A stretch of DNA of 64,000 nucleotides from Hirsutella rhossiliensis (GCF_020360975.1 NW_025408675.1:1674001-1738000), one strand, 5' to 3'; counted from the stretch's first letter, positions 26,200 to 35,518 are shown. The notes: generated by a model not told the origin, from the sequence alone. Numbers and translations are program-made.

Positions 26200-27350
26200 G
26201 TAATAATCTTAGCCGGGACCGAACCGCGATAGCTATAAAGACGCTACTAAATAAAGTTAGGAGCGTTAGTAGGATTAGTAGGCAATATAAGATAGGGACG
26301 CTTTAGGGCGGGCTTAGCGCTAAGAGAACTACTAAGCTATAGCTTAGCGTTAGAGGGAGATATAGTTAGCTCTTAAGCTAGCTCCGCGACGGCCGCTAGT
26401 ATAGATACCTTAGCCTTAGCCTTAGATAGGGCCTTAGACGCGGCTACCGCCTTACCCTTACCTTTACCCTTCCTTTTATTAACGGGGATTAAGGCTAGAA
26501 CGGGCCTAGTAAGACTAGTAAGATTAAAGCCGCTATCCTCTATATTAGGGCTATCGCTAGTAATAAGATAGAAATAGTTAGCGAGATTATTAACCGCTAT
26601 AAGAGTCTTCTAAGTAACTAAGAGCGACTTAGGCCCGACTTAGGCTAGGGTCTTAATAGCGTCGCTAAACTTACCTAAGTGCTTTTCTAGGGACTTATAT
26701 ATATAGTAGGTATTATTTATAAAACGGGTAAAAGCTAATATAAGCGTCTTTATATTCTTAGTAACTATAGCTAGACTAAGGGCGGACTCGCCTAACGCGC
26801 CCTTACCCTTAGCGGTAGGGGCCTTCTAACTAGCGCGAATATAAGTTTCTAAAGTAGTACGATAAAAGCGCTCTTATACTAAACCCTTAATAAGGGAAGG
26901 GCTATTAACCTTAGACTATACTTAGTAAAGGGTATTAGCGGCCTCCTTACCTTTAAAGGTAATTTAGAACTTAGATTAGTACTAAACTTAGATAGTACTA
27001 TAGCGGGAAGGGGTTACTTACTTAGTAATAAAACTAATTAAAGTTAGCGTAAGCGATATATACTTTAGCCTTTATAGCTATTAAAGTTAGTAAAAATACT
27101 AAAAGTAAGACCGACCTAAGATAAAGCTAGGATTAATACGTATAAGACTAGTTTTAATAGCCGGCGAAGGACTTATAGGTAAGCTTACTAGTAAGACGCC
27201 CGATATACGTAAAATATAGGATAGAGCGCTTTAATCCCGCTACTATAGCGACTTTCTTATAAGGAGGGGGTTTTAAAGGAGGCGAGCCGCTACTACCTAA
27301 GTCGGCTTCTTAGTTAGATATTACGACGCGACGATAAGCGAACTAGATAT
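26200..27350 (-). pseudogene. Antisense ORF in the LINE 3' region (unrecognised, possibly intron-bearing)
   Basis: On the strand opposite to the LINE genes a long frame is open apart from TAA/TAG. Readable parts are IVTKNIKTLILAFTRFINN (about 26710-26765) and a basic segment VNKRKGKGKGKA (about 26450-26490). Upstream is LGSSGSPPLKPPPYKKVAI (about 27240-27300). Between these blocks the frame is lost, and two sites read like fungal 3' introns: a CTAAC branch sequence then AG about eight bases on, near 27070 and 27035. If real, they imply a former host-like gene lying antisense in the element. No domain was recognised. It could alternatively be a separate insertion in the LINE tail. Confidence 0.45.
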
Positions 27351-27399
27351 AGTATTAAGGAGACCTAGAGTTATAGAAATAAGGCGGGCGAGGTAGTAG

Positions 27400-28060
27400 T
27401 TAGGCCTATAAAAGAGATAGATAATAGAGGGATAGGAGGAGGCACGTATAGAACTAAGGGAAAAGGGTAGGTATATATAGGCGCGAGCCGGGCGCGCGTA
27501 ATTAGTAACTATAAGATAGAGGGTAAATATAGGCTGCCGCGCCCTTAATCGGGAAGTCGCGTAGCTAGACGGGAACCGATTTACGATTAGCGGAGCCGGC
27601 TAACCGAATTTCGATTAGCCGGCCCTACCTAGGAGCGACCTATACTAGCGCCCGGCCCGGTAACCGGATATTACCTACCTTACTAACTAACGGACCGATA
27701 AGCTAATACGACCGCGGCTACGCGGCTACGACGCGGGAGCTAGGGTAAATAGAGGCGCCCGTAAGTTAGGCCCCCGGAGAGAGACTATTGCCTATAACCC
27801 TAGGCCCGGGTTAGCGAGCCCGGGCCGCGGCCGCTCGGGATAGTAGCGGCTATGGCCCGAGAGGGCCCGCGCTAAGACGCGATTTCGCGGGAGGAGCCCG
27901 CGGTAGCTAGCGTAAATTTCCTATATACTACTACTACGACTTTATTTAAGGCGGACCTATACTAAAAGAGGGGAGGGTTTTCCCTTAGGCACTTTAGTTT
28001 TTCCCTCCTATTTAATATTAAAGTTCTAGATACCTCTAGCTAGGTCCTTAGCGTAATCTT
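27400..28060 (+). other. GC-rich 3' part of LINE without a recognised gene
   Basis: Rich in CpG and in strings such as GCGCGAGCCGGGCGCGCG, yet with almost no CpA or TpG. It has no consistent frame in either direction and lies between the antisense ORF and the AAT tail. It shows that RIP here acted at CpA and spared CpG. Confidence 0.5.
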
Positions 28061-28078
28061 AATAATAATAATAATAAT
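28061..28078 (+). repeat. LINE 3' tail, (AAT)6
   Basis: Six AAT units directly before the right target duplication. Simple TAA-type tails replace poly(A) in the I/Tad1 group of LINEs. Confidence 0.8.
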
Positions 28079-28089
28079 ATTTATTTATA
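28076..28089. repeat. LINE target-site duplication, right copy
   Basis: AATATTTATTTATA, identical to 21000-21013; its first bases overlap the AAT tail. Confidence 0.8.
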
Positions 28090-29308
28090 AAAGTTAGCTT
28101 TATTTATAATATCTAAGGTAGGAAATCGTTTTATTTATAAAGATCTTAAAGCTACTTTTAGCTAAATAGTAAAGCGTTTTTATAGTTTAGTATACTAAGC
28201 GGTATATCCTTAGTCTAAGGTATAAAGTATAGCTTAGTTAGATTTACTAAGATCGGTAAAATACTATTTAATAGCGGTTTTATAAAGTAAGCTAAGGATT
28301 AATATCGCTAGTTTATTAATATATTTTAGTCTATAAATAGCTCCCTACTTTAAGGAATTAATAAATTAATTAAAGTTTTTAAATATAATTATTTTCTTAG
28401 TTTCTTTAAGGACGTTAAATATTATATTAAAAGGGCTAGTAAGGTTAGACTTCCTTATATCTTTTAGTTTAATATATACTAAGGGTACTTAAGAAGGGTT
28501 TATAGTAGTATTATCCTTAGTTTCTCTTACTATAGCTTTTATTAATAGTCTTATAAGAGCTTCTTTTATAATTAAGCTTACTAGCTAGTTTACTAAGGTT
28601 ATTATAGCGAATATACTATTAAGGGTAGTATTATTTAAAGGTTCTTTCTTATTTTAGTTATTATAGTTTAGCGAACTTCTAAGGCTTTATCTTTTTAATA
28701 AAGGTAGTTAGGGTAGGGCGGGGGAAGCTATACTATACTAAATTCTATATAGCTTTATTACTTATAGTTAATATTACTTTATTATTAGAATATATTCTAA
28801 GTTATTAATCTATTTTTAAAGGCCTTAACGATTACTTAAGTAAGCTAGTAAGTTATATTATAAAAGTTCCGCTCTTAATTCCTTTAAGCGTTATTCCTAC
28901 TACTAAGGTAAGCGATCTAGCTATCTTCCGTTTTTATAGGAACTTAATAGGAAATATCTTAGAAATAAGTATCTCTTTAATAGCTAATAAAAGCTCTATA
29001 TTACTTAAGCTTTAATATATTAAAGTTCTACCTTTTTCTAAAGTTCCCTTAGTATTTCTTCTATAAAAAGAAATTAAGAAGCTAGTATTTATTAGTATAT
29101 AAGTAGGAGTTTTCTTCTTAAAAAGATATTAAGGTTTATAGGTTAAGGTTAACTTATCCCTTTCTTTATTCTTTATCTTTTATTCTATTAAATATAGACC
29201 TTAAGAGAATAGATAGTTAAGGGAATTAAAATTACTACTATTTATTATATACTAGTCCCTTAGTATAGGGCTAGTACTTTAACCTAGCCGTCTACCTAGA
29301 TCTAATAA
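28090..29308 (-). other. 5' internal (leader/gag-side) region of element 3
   Basis: Resumes element 3 after the LINE and ends at its 5' LTR. By position it holds the leader and the start of gag on the minus strand. I could not follow a confident frame through it, so no product is claimed. Confidence 0.5.
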
Positions 29309-29945
29309 AGGTCTAATAGGTAACTAAATAAACTAGCTACTATATATAATTAAATATATTATATAAACTAGCTACTATATATTATTATACGCGTTAAATA
29401 TAGACTATCTACTAGTCTTATAAGTTAAAGTAAGAGTAGTAATAACTATTTATATTCTTCTTTACCCGCTTAAGATCTAATAGGTTCTCTATCTTCTATA
29501 TATACTATTATAAGCGTAAGACCTTACTTAGGGCTTTAACTAAGTAATATCTTAACCTTATAATTATATAATAGTAGTATAGCGTATTAGCGGTATTTCT
29601 TAGTATTTTCCCTAGGTAAGCATAGGTATTTCTTTATAATTTCCCTACTATAGTCTTATAGTAACTTCTTAAGGAAATCTTAATATAATTCTTAAGGAGC
29701 TATTATTACTTAGGAAATCGTAGTATATTCCTAATATAATATATTACTAAGGGAAACCTCTATAAAATATTTATATAATCCGCTTAGTTATTATTTCTAG
29801 GATTTCTAGGTAATTTCCTAGAGTTTACTTAGTAGCTTCTAAGTTCCTTCTTTTATAGGGAGCCTTAAGGAGTTAAAGTTAACTTCCCTAGGTAAAGTAG
29901 ATATCGTTATAGGTACCTAGATTATCGACTATAAGGTGTCTCGTA
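29309..29945 (-). repeat. 5' LTR of element 3
   Basis: Partner of 13104-13740 and the same length. This copy keeps CpG at several places where the left LTR has TpA (for example CTCGTA here, CTTATA there). Confidence 0.8.
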
Positions 29946-30753
29946 ATATTAAGGATATAAGTAAACGCTATACTTTTAAAAGCTATATAAGCGCTTAGCT
30001 TTAAGCGGGACTAATAAGCTAGATAGTTCTTTTTTACTTAGCTTATCTACGCTTAAGCCCGCTCTTAAGTTAGTAGTTAATATAGATAGCGACGTTTAAA
30101 TAGCAGCTATATACCTTAAGGGGTAGGGTAATAGTAAGGCCTAAGCCGCTTTACTAGTAGCGTAGTTTAGTAAGATAGCTAAGTAAGTGCCCGATAAGGA
30201 AATTAGTAAATAATATAAAGAGGGCTACTATATATATTACGGTATAAGTATATATATAGTTAGGTTATACCCTTACCTCTTAATAAGGAGGCTAGTAAAG
30301 ATATAGGTTACCCGCGCTTTATTAAAATCTAACGATAAGGGAGATAAGGGAACCTCTACTATATATAAGGTAGAAGAAAAAGCTTAGCTCTAGTATAAAG
30401 GTAGGCCCTAGAGCTTAGTAAGTTAATACTAGATAAAGAGGACTTAGTAAAGCGTTTTAAAGAAAAACCTACTTTAATACTAGTTATTATTAATTAAATT
30501 TACCTCCTTTTTACCTTTATAGATAAAAGCTATTAGTATTACGCTATAATTAATAAAGCGAAAGCTCTTAAGCTATACTTACTAGTAAAGAAGATTTACC
30601 TTAGGTATATAAAGTGCGCTTTAGCCGTAATAAAAAGCGTGGTTATTAAAGGCATCGCCTAGGTAGCTATAGAGGTTAATAGTATTTTATAGCTATTAAT
30701 AGTATATATAGTCCCCTAGCTTAAGTTTCTCTTAATTCTTAGGAAGCTATAGT
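29946..30753 (+). pseudogene. Ty3/gypsy relic 4: gag zinc knuckle and protease region
   Basis: Plus-strand fragment related to the gag-protease part of element 6 (compare 47060-47850). A zinc knuckle is legible at about 30228-30285 (YIYYGISIYIVRLY for CxxCGxxGHxxxxC). A retroviral-type protease region with IDKSYQYYAI lies about 30525-30560. The left end is cut at element 3's LTR. The right end is cut by a copia LTR just after TTTCTCTTAATTCTTAGGAA, whose equivalent in element 6 continues into reverse transcriptase. Only about 800 bp survive. Confidence 0.65.
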
Positions 30754-31517
30754 TCTCGTAAAGAAAGATATAAGAAGTATATATAAAATATATAAAGGTA
30801 AAAGTAAAAGTAAAAGGTCGGATAAGTAAGGTAAAGATATTTAATTCTTATAAGAGCAGTAATTATAGTAAGGGAGTAATTATTATATTACCTTAATTAT
30901 CCTTTTTCCCTTTATTTAACGCCCCTCTTTATACCTATATAGTATCTTAATTAATAAAGAAGATCCTATTTAAAGAAGCTACTAATATCTTTTTAACTAC
31001 TAAGCTTTTTACTAGTTTTTTCCCTTCTTTTCTAGCCGTTGCTAGTATAGATCCTTATCTCTCGCTACCTCTATAGGAAGCTATCGCTACTTCTACTTCC
31101 CCTTATACCCCTACCCTCCTTTCTATACCTCTTTTTAGCTCCTTCTTCCTTTTTCTATACTAAGTGTTTTTAGCTTCCTTAGTCCCTCTTACTAAGGGAT
31201 ATCTCTAAGAACTATAAAATTAAGCTACGCTTTACGATATACCCCCTTAGCTATAGCCTACCCTTATAGTAAGGGTATAGCTAATATAGCTTCGGGCTAG
31301 TAAGCGTATAGAAAAGGTTCTTAGCTCTATACTTATCCCTTTACTTAAGGAAAGCAAGGGCCCTTTCGGTTCCCTAGGCTCTTTTAGATATACTTAAGAA
31401 ATAGGGGCCTAAAGAGGGGGAAAGTCCTATAAGAAAGGGGGCCTTCTTAGAAGGGAAAACCCTAATTAAAATAAGAGGCCCTTTAAATAGAAAACCCTAT
31501 TCCTTTTCTTCGGCTAT
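30754..31517 (-). mobile_element. Copia 3' end fragment: LTR (30754-31241) plus 276 bp of internal sequence
   Basis: Read on the minus strand this matches 62080-62837 of the copia copy in the right part of the window. It starts in internal sequence (ATAGCCGAAGAAAAGG), passes the purine-rich stretch before the LTR, and runs to the LTR end. The LTR is about 488 bp. The match stops abruptly at 31517, where normal-composition sequence begins, so the element was truncated there. It interrupts gypsy relic 4 at its other end. Confidence 0.8.
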
Positions 31518-31523
31518 CACCTT

Positions 31524-31566
31524 ACTTTTGCCTGCATGCCATAGTAGTCAATCAATTAGTGCGACG
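31524..31566 (+). repeat. Imperfect direct repeat, copy 1 of 2 (partner at 31869)
   Basis: ACTTTTGCCTGCATGCCA and the following 25 bases recur 345 bp downstream at 31869-31911. The copies differ as CATAGTAG here against CACAGTGG there, that is CpA to TpA and TpG to TpA, the RIP signature. The copy nearer the transposons is the mutated one. Confidence 0.75.
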
Positions 31567-31868
31567 GATGTGAGTCCGGGAGGGAAGGCGCTAAGCCAGA
31601 CCTATAACTTCCGTTGCTGTCGCGCTTTGCATACCGCCTCTATTCGAGGCCGCCCGGACCTAGTAGGCAATGGACAAACGTTCGAGCTAGCCTAAGCAAT
31701 TAATAACAGGCAGCAAGTCCCGCTCTATTTAGGGCTCGTAGGGTCAGCCAGAGTCAATTAATAACGGTCGCCTAGTTTGCATCTTTGGCTCCGCACCGCC
31801 AAAGATTGGGGGGTATGTTACACTTTAATAAATGCGACCTTTGCACGCACCTGTCGAGGTGTCATCTC

Positions 31869-31911
31869 ACTTTTGCCTGCATGCCACAGTGGTCAATCAA
31901 TTGGAGCGACA
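31869..31911 (+). repeat. Imperfect direct repeat, copy 2 of 2
   Basis: Less mutated partner of 31524-31566. Similarity ends after AGCGAC. Between the copies is a short hairpin (CTTTGGC/GCCAAAG near 31782-31804). I see no transposon structure that explains the repeat. Confidence 0.7.
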
Positions 31912-32922
31912 AAGGCTAGGTAAACGCGTCGGCATAATGTCGGCATCCCTTAACGCCCTAGCTGCCTGTCTAATAGACTCAGGGTAAGGTCGGGGCATAG
32001 AAGCCTTTCGTAATTACGTTAAGACAGGGGTAAGGTGAAGGCAGTCCCTTGCAGGGACCACTATTGCAAGAACTAACTAAAGTAGTTAACACGTGCACAA
32101 TGGCAATAGTTCCCTACATCAACCATCCGACTAGTTCTGATAAAGCCTGAACTAAGTAAAAGGGTACTAGGAGGCACCAGTAGGCTAACGGTTACCCGTA
32201 AGAAATATGGGTCGGTGCTTCTTTTTGGGCGGGATATAAACTACAATAGCTGATACCGTGGAGCCCGAGGCTCCCGTGGCGCCCGAGGCACTCGGTGACC
32301 CACTTAAAAGTGGTGATCGGGACGATACTGGACACAGGCTTCGATGACCACCCTGGGCAGACAAAGAATCGAGTGAGAGTTGTGGGCATGAAGTCGAGAT
32401 CTTTGGCTATGGCGATACCCTGGTCAGAAAGGCCATAACAAGTGCTTTAAGCTACGGTATGTAGCGTACATGCCAACATTTCACACGTCACCTCGCTAGG
32501 CATATTCTATCACACTCCAGCTAAAGGCAGACCTCCGAGACAGTCCGGAGGTGAGCCGTCAGAAAATTGAGGATCCTATTATGCTAAAAGGAGTGTCTTT
32601 CAGTAACAGGAAGAAGTATTACCCTGCTGAACTCAAATTTCGGGTTTTTCGCTCCGATGGTCGCTACCGGGCAGAGGTTTGTGTGTCTGTGTGTGTGTAT
32701 TTTCCGTCTAGCTGCCGACAGGCCGCTCAAATCCGCAGCACGGAGCACAGGTCGTGCTGAGCTAGACTATCCAGAGTTTCTGCTACTTAAGGCCTCCCGG
32801 TACTGCCTGCAAGGCCTCGGAAAGGCGAGCTGTCGAGGTCGATCTCGGAGGCGGCTCTCCTACGCCCGACGGTGGGTTGTCGTTGGTTGAAGGTTCTATT
32901 GATAGCGTAGAGGGCGAGCTGG
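31912..32922. other. Gene-free part of the island
   Basis: About 1 kb with no supported gene. It holds small hairpins (ACCTCCG/CGGAGGT near 32529-32552) and a (TG)-rich run at 32679-32699. Short overlapping ORFs here (32192-32389 minus, 32551-32760 plus, 32657-32890 plus, 32783-33031 minus) lack signal peptides, motifs or consistent coding bias. Confidence 0.5.
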
Positions 32923-33393
32923 TTGAATGGAGTTCATCCTCCCTCTTCGACGGCCCCTTCAGCTCAGCATGACTCTCCCAGTATCCTCGAGACTCGTTAC
33001 GGGGCACCCAGCCACGAGAGCGAATGCACAATGACGAGATTCCCCGCAGAACAAATGCAGGGCTTAGAGGTCCTGCGCAAGGACACCACCGGCAGCAAGC
33101 TCACAAATTTCGGAGAAACAGGAGGAATGAGGCGGAACACGAATGAAGAGACTAATAGTTGTGCGGAGACTGGTTTCTTACTGCTTCTGCCTCAAGCGAC
33201 AATATTACAGATCGAAGTTTTGGAGGAATGTCGACCAGTTCATCAGATTGAATTAGGGGTAAGGGGGAATCGAATCTCGAATCAGACCAACTGCGTACGA
33301 TTCGATGCGAATCTGACCCAGGCCCGCTCGATTTGCATGAAATCGAACGCTAAGAAATTCCATTTGACATTCGTAATACTTGGCATAGATTGA
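32923..33393 (+). CDS. Doubtful hypothetical ORF, 156 codons
   Basis: The longest ATG-to-stop frame in the window. It has no signal peptide, membrane segment or recognised domain; composition is mixed and polar. The second half overlaps a stretch with several copies of TCGAATC/GATTCGA-type words (33270-33345), which suggests repetitive non-coding sequence. It ends about 300 bp before the secreted-protein gene on the same strand. It may be chance in a region not depleted of ATG, or a remnant exon. Confidence 0.2.
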   Translation: MNGVHPPSSTAPSAQHDSPSILETRYGAPSHESECTMTRFPAEQMQGLEVLRKDTTGSKLTNFGETGGMRRNTNEETNSCAETGFLLLLPQATILQIEVLEECRPVHQIELGVRGNRISNQTNCVRFDANLTQARSICMKSNAKKFHLTFVILGID

Positions 33394-33589
33394 ATCTACC
33401 TATCTAATTCGGTTCCCGTTTGTAAGATGTCCATCTCTGTAACAACCTAGGTTTTTATTAAATTAATACCGTCTCAGTCCTACCCCTATGTGCATGACTT
33501 CTCAAACTAGTTACATAACGCATGTGCCCCTTGATACTAAACCTACACGTTAGCTTGTTAAATAGCTTCAGCAGTTCCGTAGGCATATG

Positions 33590-33597
33590 TATATAAA
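33590..33597 (+). promoter_or_regulatory. Candidate TATA box of the secreted-protein gene
   Basis: TATATAAA lies 105 bp before the start codon at 33702. A pyrimidine-rich tract (CACCCCCCTAAAAATCTTCC, about 33632-33651) follows, a common setting for transcription starts in filamentous fungi. No RNA evidence. Confidence 0.4.
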
Positions 33598-33701
33598 TCA
33601 ACATAGCTACTCTTAACTATGCGATATCATTCACCCCCCTAAAAATCTTCCTAAGTTACCATCCTACAAATTACTGTTTCCCTTACGCTATATACCTAAA
33701 T

Positions 33702-34013
33702 ATGAAGCTCTTAACGATTATTTATATTAGCCTTTGTGGCTTGTCTGGGACGAATTTAGTAGTCGCTAGCCCCTTTATCGACCAACCAACTCTCGCAGGA
33801 ACCAACGATCCAAACGGACTCGATGGGCAAGGAGGTGGCTTTTTAGGACCGAACGGGGAGCGAAACAATGGACCAGAATTCAACCAAGTTATCAACGACG
33901 CAAATAAAGCCGCAGCAAAAATACCAGCATTTAATATACCAGGAGCGGATAATGGATTTAACGTTGGAACAAACAGACCAGATGCAAGATTAAACAAACG
34001 AAATAAGCACTGA
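33702..34013 (+). CDS. Small secreted protein, candidate effector (103 residues)
   Basis: The only convincing intact gene in the window. Residues 1-23 form a typical signal peptide: Lys2, a hydrophobic core LLTIIYISLCGL, then a probable cleavage at VVA-SP or VAS-PF. The mature part (about 80 residues) has no cysteine. It is rich in Asn, Gly, Pro and Asp, especially GLDGQGGGFLGPNG (residues 40-53). It has an amphipathic Ala/Lys stretch NDANKAAAKIPAF (65-77) and a basic C-terminus NKRNKH whose Lys-Arg could be a Kex2-type site. A is at -3 of the ATG. The gene keeps normal TpG/CpA, so it escaped RIP, yet it sits 300-2200 bp from saturated repeats. Role is inferred from size, secretion signal and location only; no family was recognised. 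An unspliced cell-wall or antimicrobial peptide precursor is also possible. Confidence 0.75.
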   Translation: MKLLTIIYISLCGLSGTNLVVASPFIDQPTLAGTNDPNGLDGQGGGFLGPNGERNNGPEFNQVINDANKAAAKIPAFNIPGADNGFNVGTNRPDARLNKRNKH

Positions 34014-34410
34014 AAGTAAGTAGCTTTTATCTAGCGGACAAGTTGGCGGATTGTTAGCGGCGCGCTAATATAACGGCTGATACTAGTAGGAACGACGAAC
34101 CTAGACCTATACTTTGCCGCTATGAGACCTTTAGTTGATAGAGGATTGGAAGCTTGAGGTCGTTGCATGGAGTTCTTCTTAGTAGAAGTTTAAGCTCGGC
34201 CGACCGATAGCGGGTTCCTGTCCTTACTAGCATTAGGCTGAATCCCAGAGAGAATATATAGATTGGAATTAAAAGCATTGAAACCTATTAGATAAAATGC
34301 GTTATAATGCCGTTCTTAATAAGTATATTATAGGGATCCTATCTCTAAGATTTATAAGATCCCCGAACACGCTTAATACTATATCCCCCTTATAGTAAGG
34401 GCAAGCTAAG
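34014..34410. other. Downstream flank with intermediate RIP
   Basis: No gene seen. Two bases after the stop codon is GTAAGTAG, a consensus 5' splice site, which may be chance or a 3'-UTR intron. CpA and TpG become scarcer rightward and are nearly gone by 34410. A short stretch near 34383-34410 (CCCCCTTATAGTAAGGGC) resembles part of the copia 3' region seen at 31240-31275. Confidence 0.5.
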
Positions 34411-35518
34411 AAGAGACCCCTAGGTAGTAGCTTTTAAAGCTAGAGACCTTAATAGCTCTCTTAAGGGGCTATATAACTAACCGTATTAGGAAGACCTATA
34501 CGGTATACCTCGGAGCCTTTTCTACTAAGAACCTTTTAGCCTCTTTATAACTAGCTAAGTAGGAAGAAATCCTTAAGGAAGCTAACTAATACTTCTTAAT
34601 AGAAGCTCTTTCTAGCTAGTAGCTAAGGGATATATCTCTACTAATAAAGCCTATTAGTAACGGTTACTTAACTATCTTTTGAGAAGCTAGCTAGGAACTA
34701 GATAAAGAGGCTACTAAAGTATAATAATAAGTAGTCTTATTCCTTTATAGATAGTACTCGACTTAGACGGCTCGACCTCCTGCCCTTATAGCTACTATAG
34801 CCCCTCCTACTATAGCCCCTACTACTGCTACTACTATATCTACCCCTCCGGCTCCTCTTCTTTTAAGAGCTTTAATACTACCTTTAACTACTACTACCCC
34901 GGCCCTAGCTCCGCCTACTGCTCCGGGCCCGGCCCCGTTAGTCCGTCCGGCCTAAATAGTCTGCTAATAGACCTTTTAGTCCGTTAGTCGAAAAATCAGG
35001 GAACTAGTTAAATTAAAACCTTATTAGAATTAGTAATAAAGGGTAAAAAGGGGGGGTTTTTAACTAGACCTTTTAGACTAAGATAAGGATTCCTTAAGGA
35101 AATAAAAGACTAAATAAAATAGCTACCTAGCCTATAAACCCCTAGGCTATAGGTTATTATAATACTAGTAGGTCTTTAAGGAAAACCGACCTAAAGGATT
35201 TAACCCTTTAAAGAGGCTATAAGAAACGATATAATAGTCTCTTAAAGAGGACCCCTTATTATAGAAGAAGATAGATAAGATTAAGGTTACTAAGAAATAG
35301 TAACTAATGCCGCTACCCTTATTTAAGCTATAGATTTAAGGAAAAATCGTTAGTATAGTAAATCTAGCCTTTATCTTCCCTATATATTAGTAAGACTACC
35401 TATTAAGACCCTCTAAATATCCCTTACGAAAATTAGCTATCCTTAATTCTAGTACTTCCTTAGATATATATAATACCTTTTTATAATTCTAGTCCTTTAA
35501 AAAGGTATAGAGGGAATA
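34411..35518 (+). pseudogene. Copia element A, gag part, 5'-truncated at the island edge
   Basis: Colinear with 57522-58650 of copia element B, so the 5' LTR and about the first 500 bp of internal sequence are missing. The frame reads as a gag-type protein with helical, Lys/Glu-rich sequence, then a Pro/Ala/Thr-rich segment (about 34790-34950). It then moves into the protease-side region. Stops are TAA/TAG. It is interrupted at 35518 by gypsy element 5 and resumes at 44037. Confidence 0.75.
35514..35518. repeat. Target-site duplication GAATA, left copy
   Basis: GAATA precedes the left LTR of element 5 and recurs at 44032-44036. The uninterrupted copia B has GAATATCTTATTA once at about 58643. 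Confidence 0.85.

Larger units (their letters stand above)
21014..28075 (+). mobile_element. Full-length LINE (Tad1-like, two ORFs) with extended 3' region
   Basis: A non-LTR retrotransposon of about 7.1 kb inserted in element 3. Evidence is a 14-bp target duplication, an AAT-repeat 3' tail at 28061-28078, an ORF1 with three zinc knuckles, and an ORF2 with endonuclease, reverse transcriptase and RNase-H-like regions. It keeps far more C and G than the gypsy elements around it but is still nearly free of CpA and TpG. That suggests a young insertion, or an originally GC-rich one hit by RIP. The 3' region after ORF2 (about 25640-28060) is unusually long and carries an antisense ORF. ORF order and motifs resemble the Tad1 clade of fungal LINEs. 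Confidence 0.85.
13104..29945 (-). mobile_element. Minus-strand Ty3/gypsy element 3, split by a LINE
   Basis: Bounded by direct repeats of about 637 bp each (13104-13740 and 29309-29945). Pol reads on the minus strand, so the right repeat is the 5' LTR. About 7 kb of the interior (21014-28075) is a later LINE insertion; without it the element is near 9.8 kb. I could not confirm a target duplication or find a convincing polypurine tract or primer site. The left neighbour is chromovirus copy 2 and the right neighbour is another gypsy relic. Confidence 0.7.
31518..34410. other. Island of normal dinucleotide composition (not RIP-saturated)
   Basis: From 31518 CpA, TpG, ATG and TGA reappear at ordinary frequency, in contrast to everything on either side. 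The left edge is abrupt. The right edge fades between about 34014 and 34410. The island is flanked by truncated copies of one copia family, minus strand on the left and plus strand on the right. It contains one convincing gene (33702-34013). Single-copy pockets of this kind between RIP-mutated repeats are known sites of effector genes in plant-pathogenic ascomycetes. Confidence 0.85.

Noticed and set aside
1..31517. Regional centromere
   Set aside because: AT-rich RIP-mutated transposon arrays do form centromeres in some ascomycetes, but nothing in sequence alone distinguishes this from pericentric or subtelomeric heterochromatin. No telomere repeats or CENP-A evidence.
32192..32389. 65-codon minus-strand ORF in the island
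   Set aside because: No domain, signal peptide or repeat relation seen; short enough to be chance in DNA with normal ATG frequency.
32551..32890. Two overlapping plus-strand ORFs (69 and 77 codons)
   Set aside because: They overlap in different frames across a TG-rich microsatellite that yields Val/Cys runs; low-complexity artefacts.
32783..33031. 82-codon minus-strand ORF
   Set aside because: Overlaps opposing ORFs, polar low-complexity composition, no motif.
33240..33350. tRNA-like or regulatory palindrome cluster (TCGAATC words)
   Set aside because: No cloverleaf can be folded by eye, no intact T-loop motif with matching acceptor stem; left as low-complexity sequence.
33722..33997. 91-codon minus-strand ORF
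   Set aside because: Complete shadow of the secreted-protein gene on the plus strand, which has signal peptide, start context and upstream TATA box.
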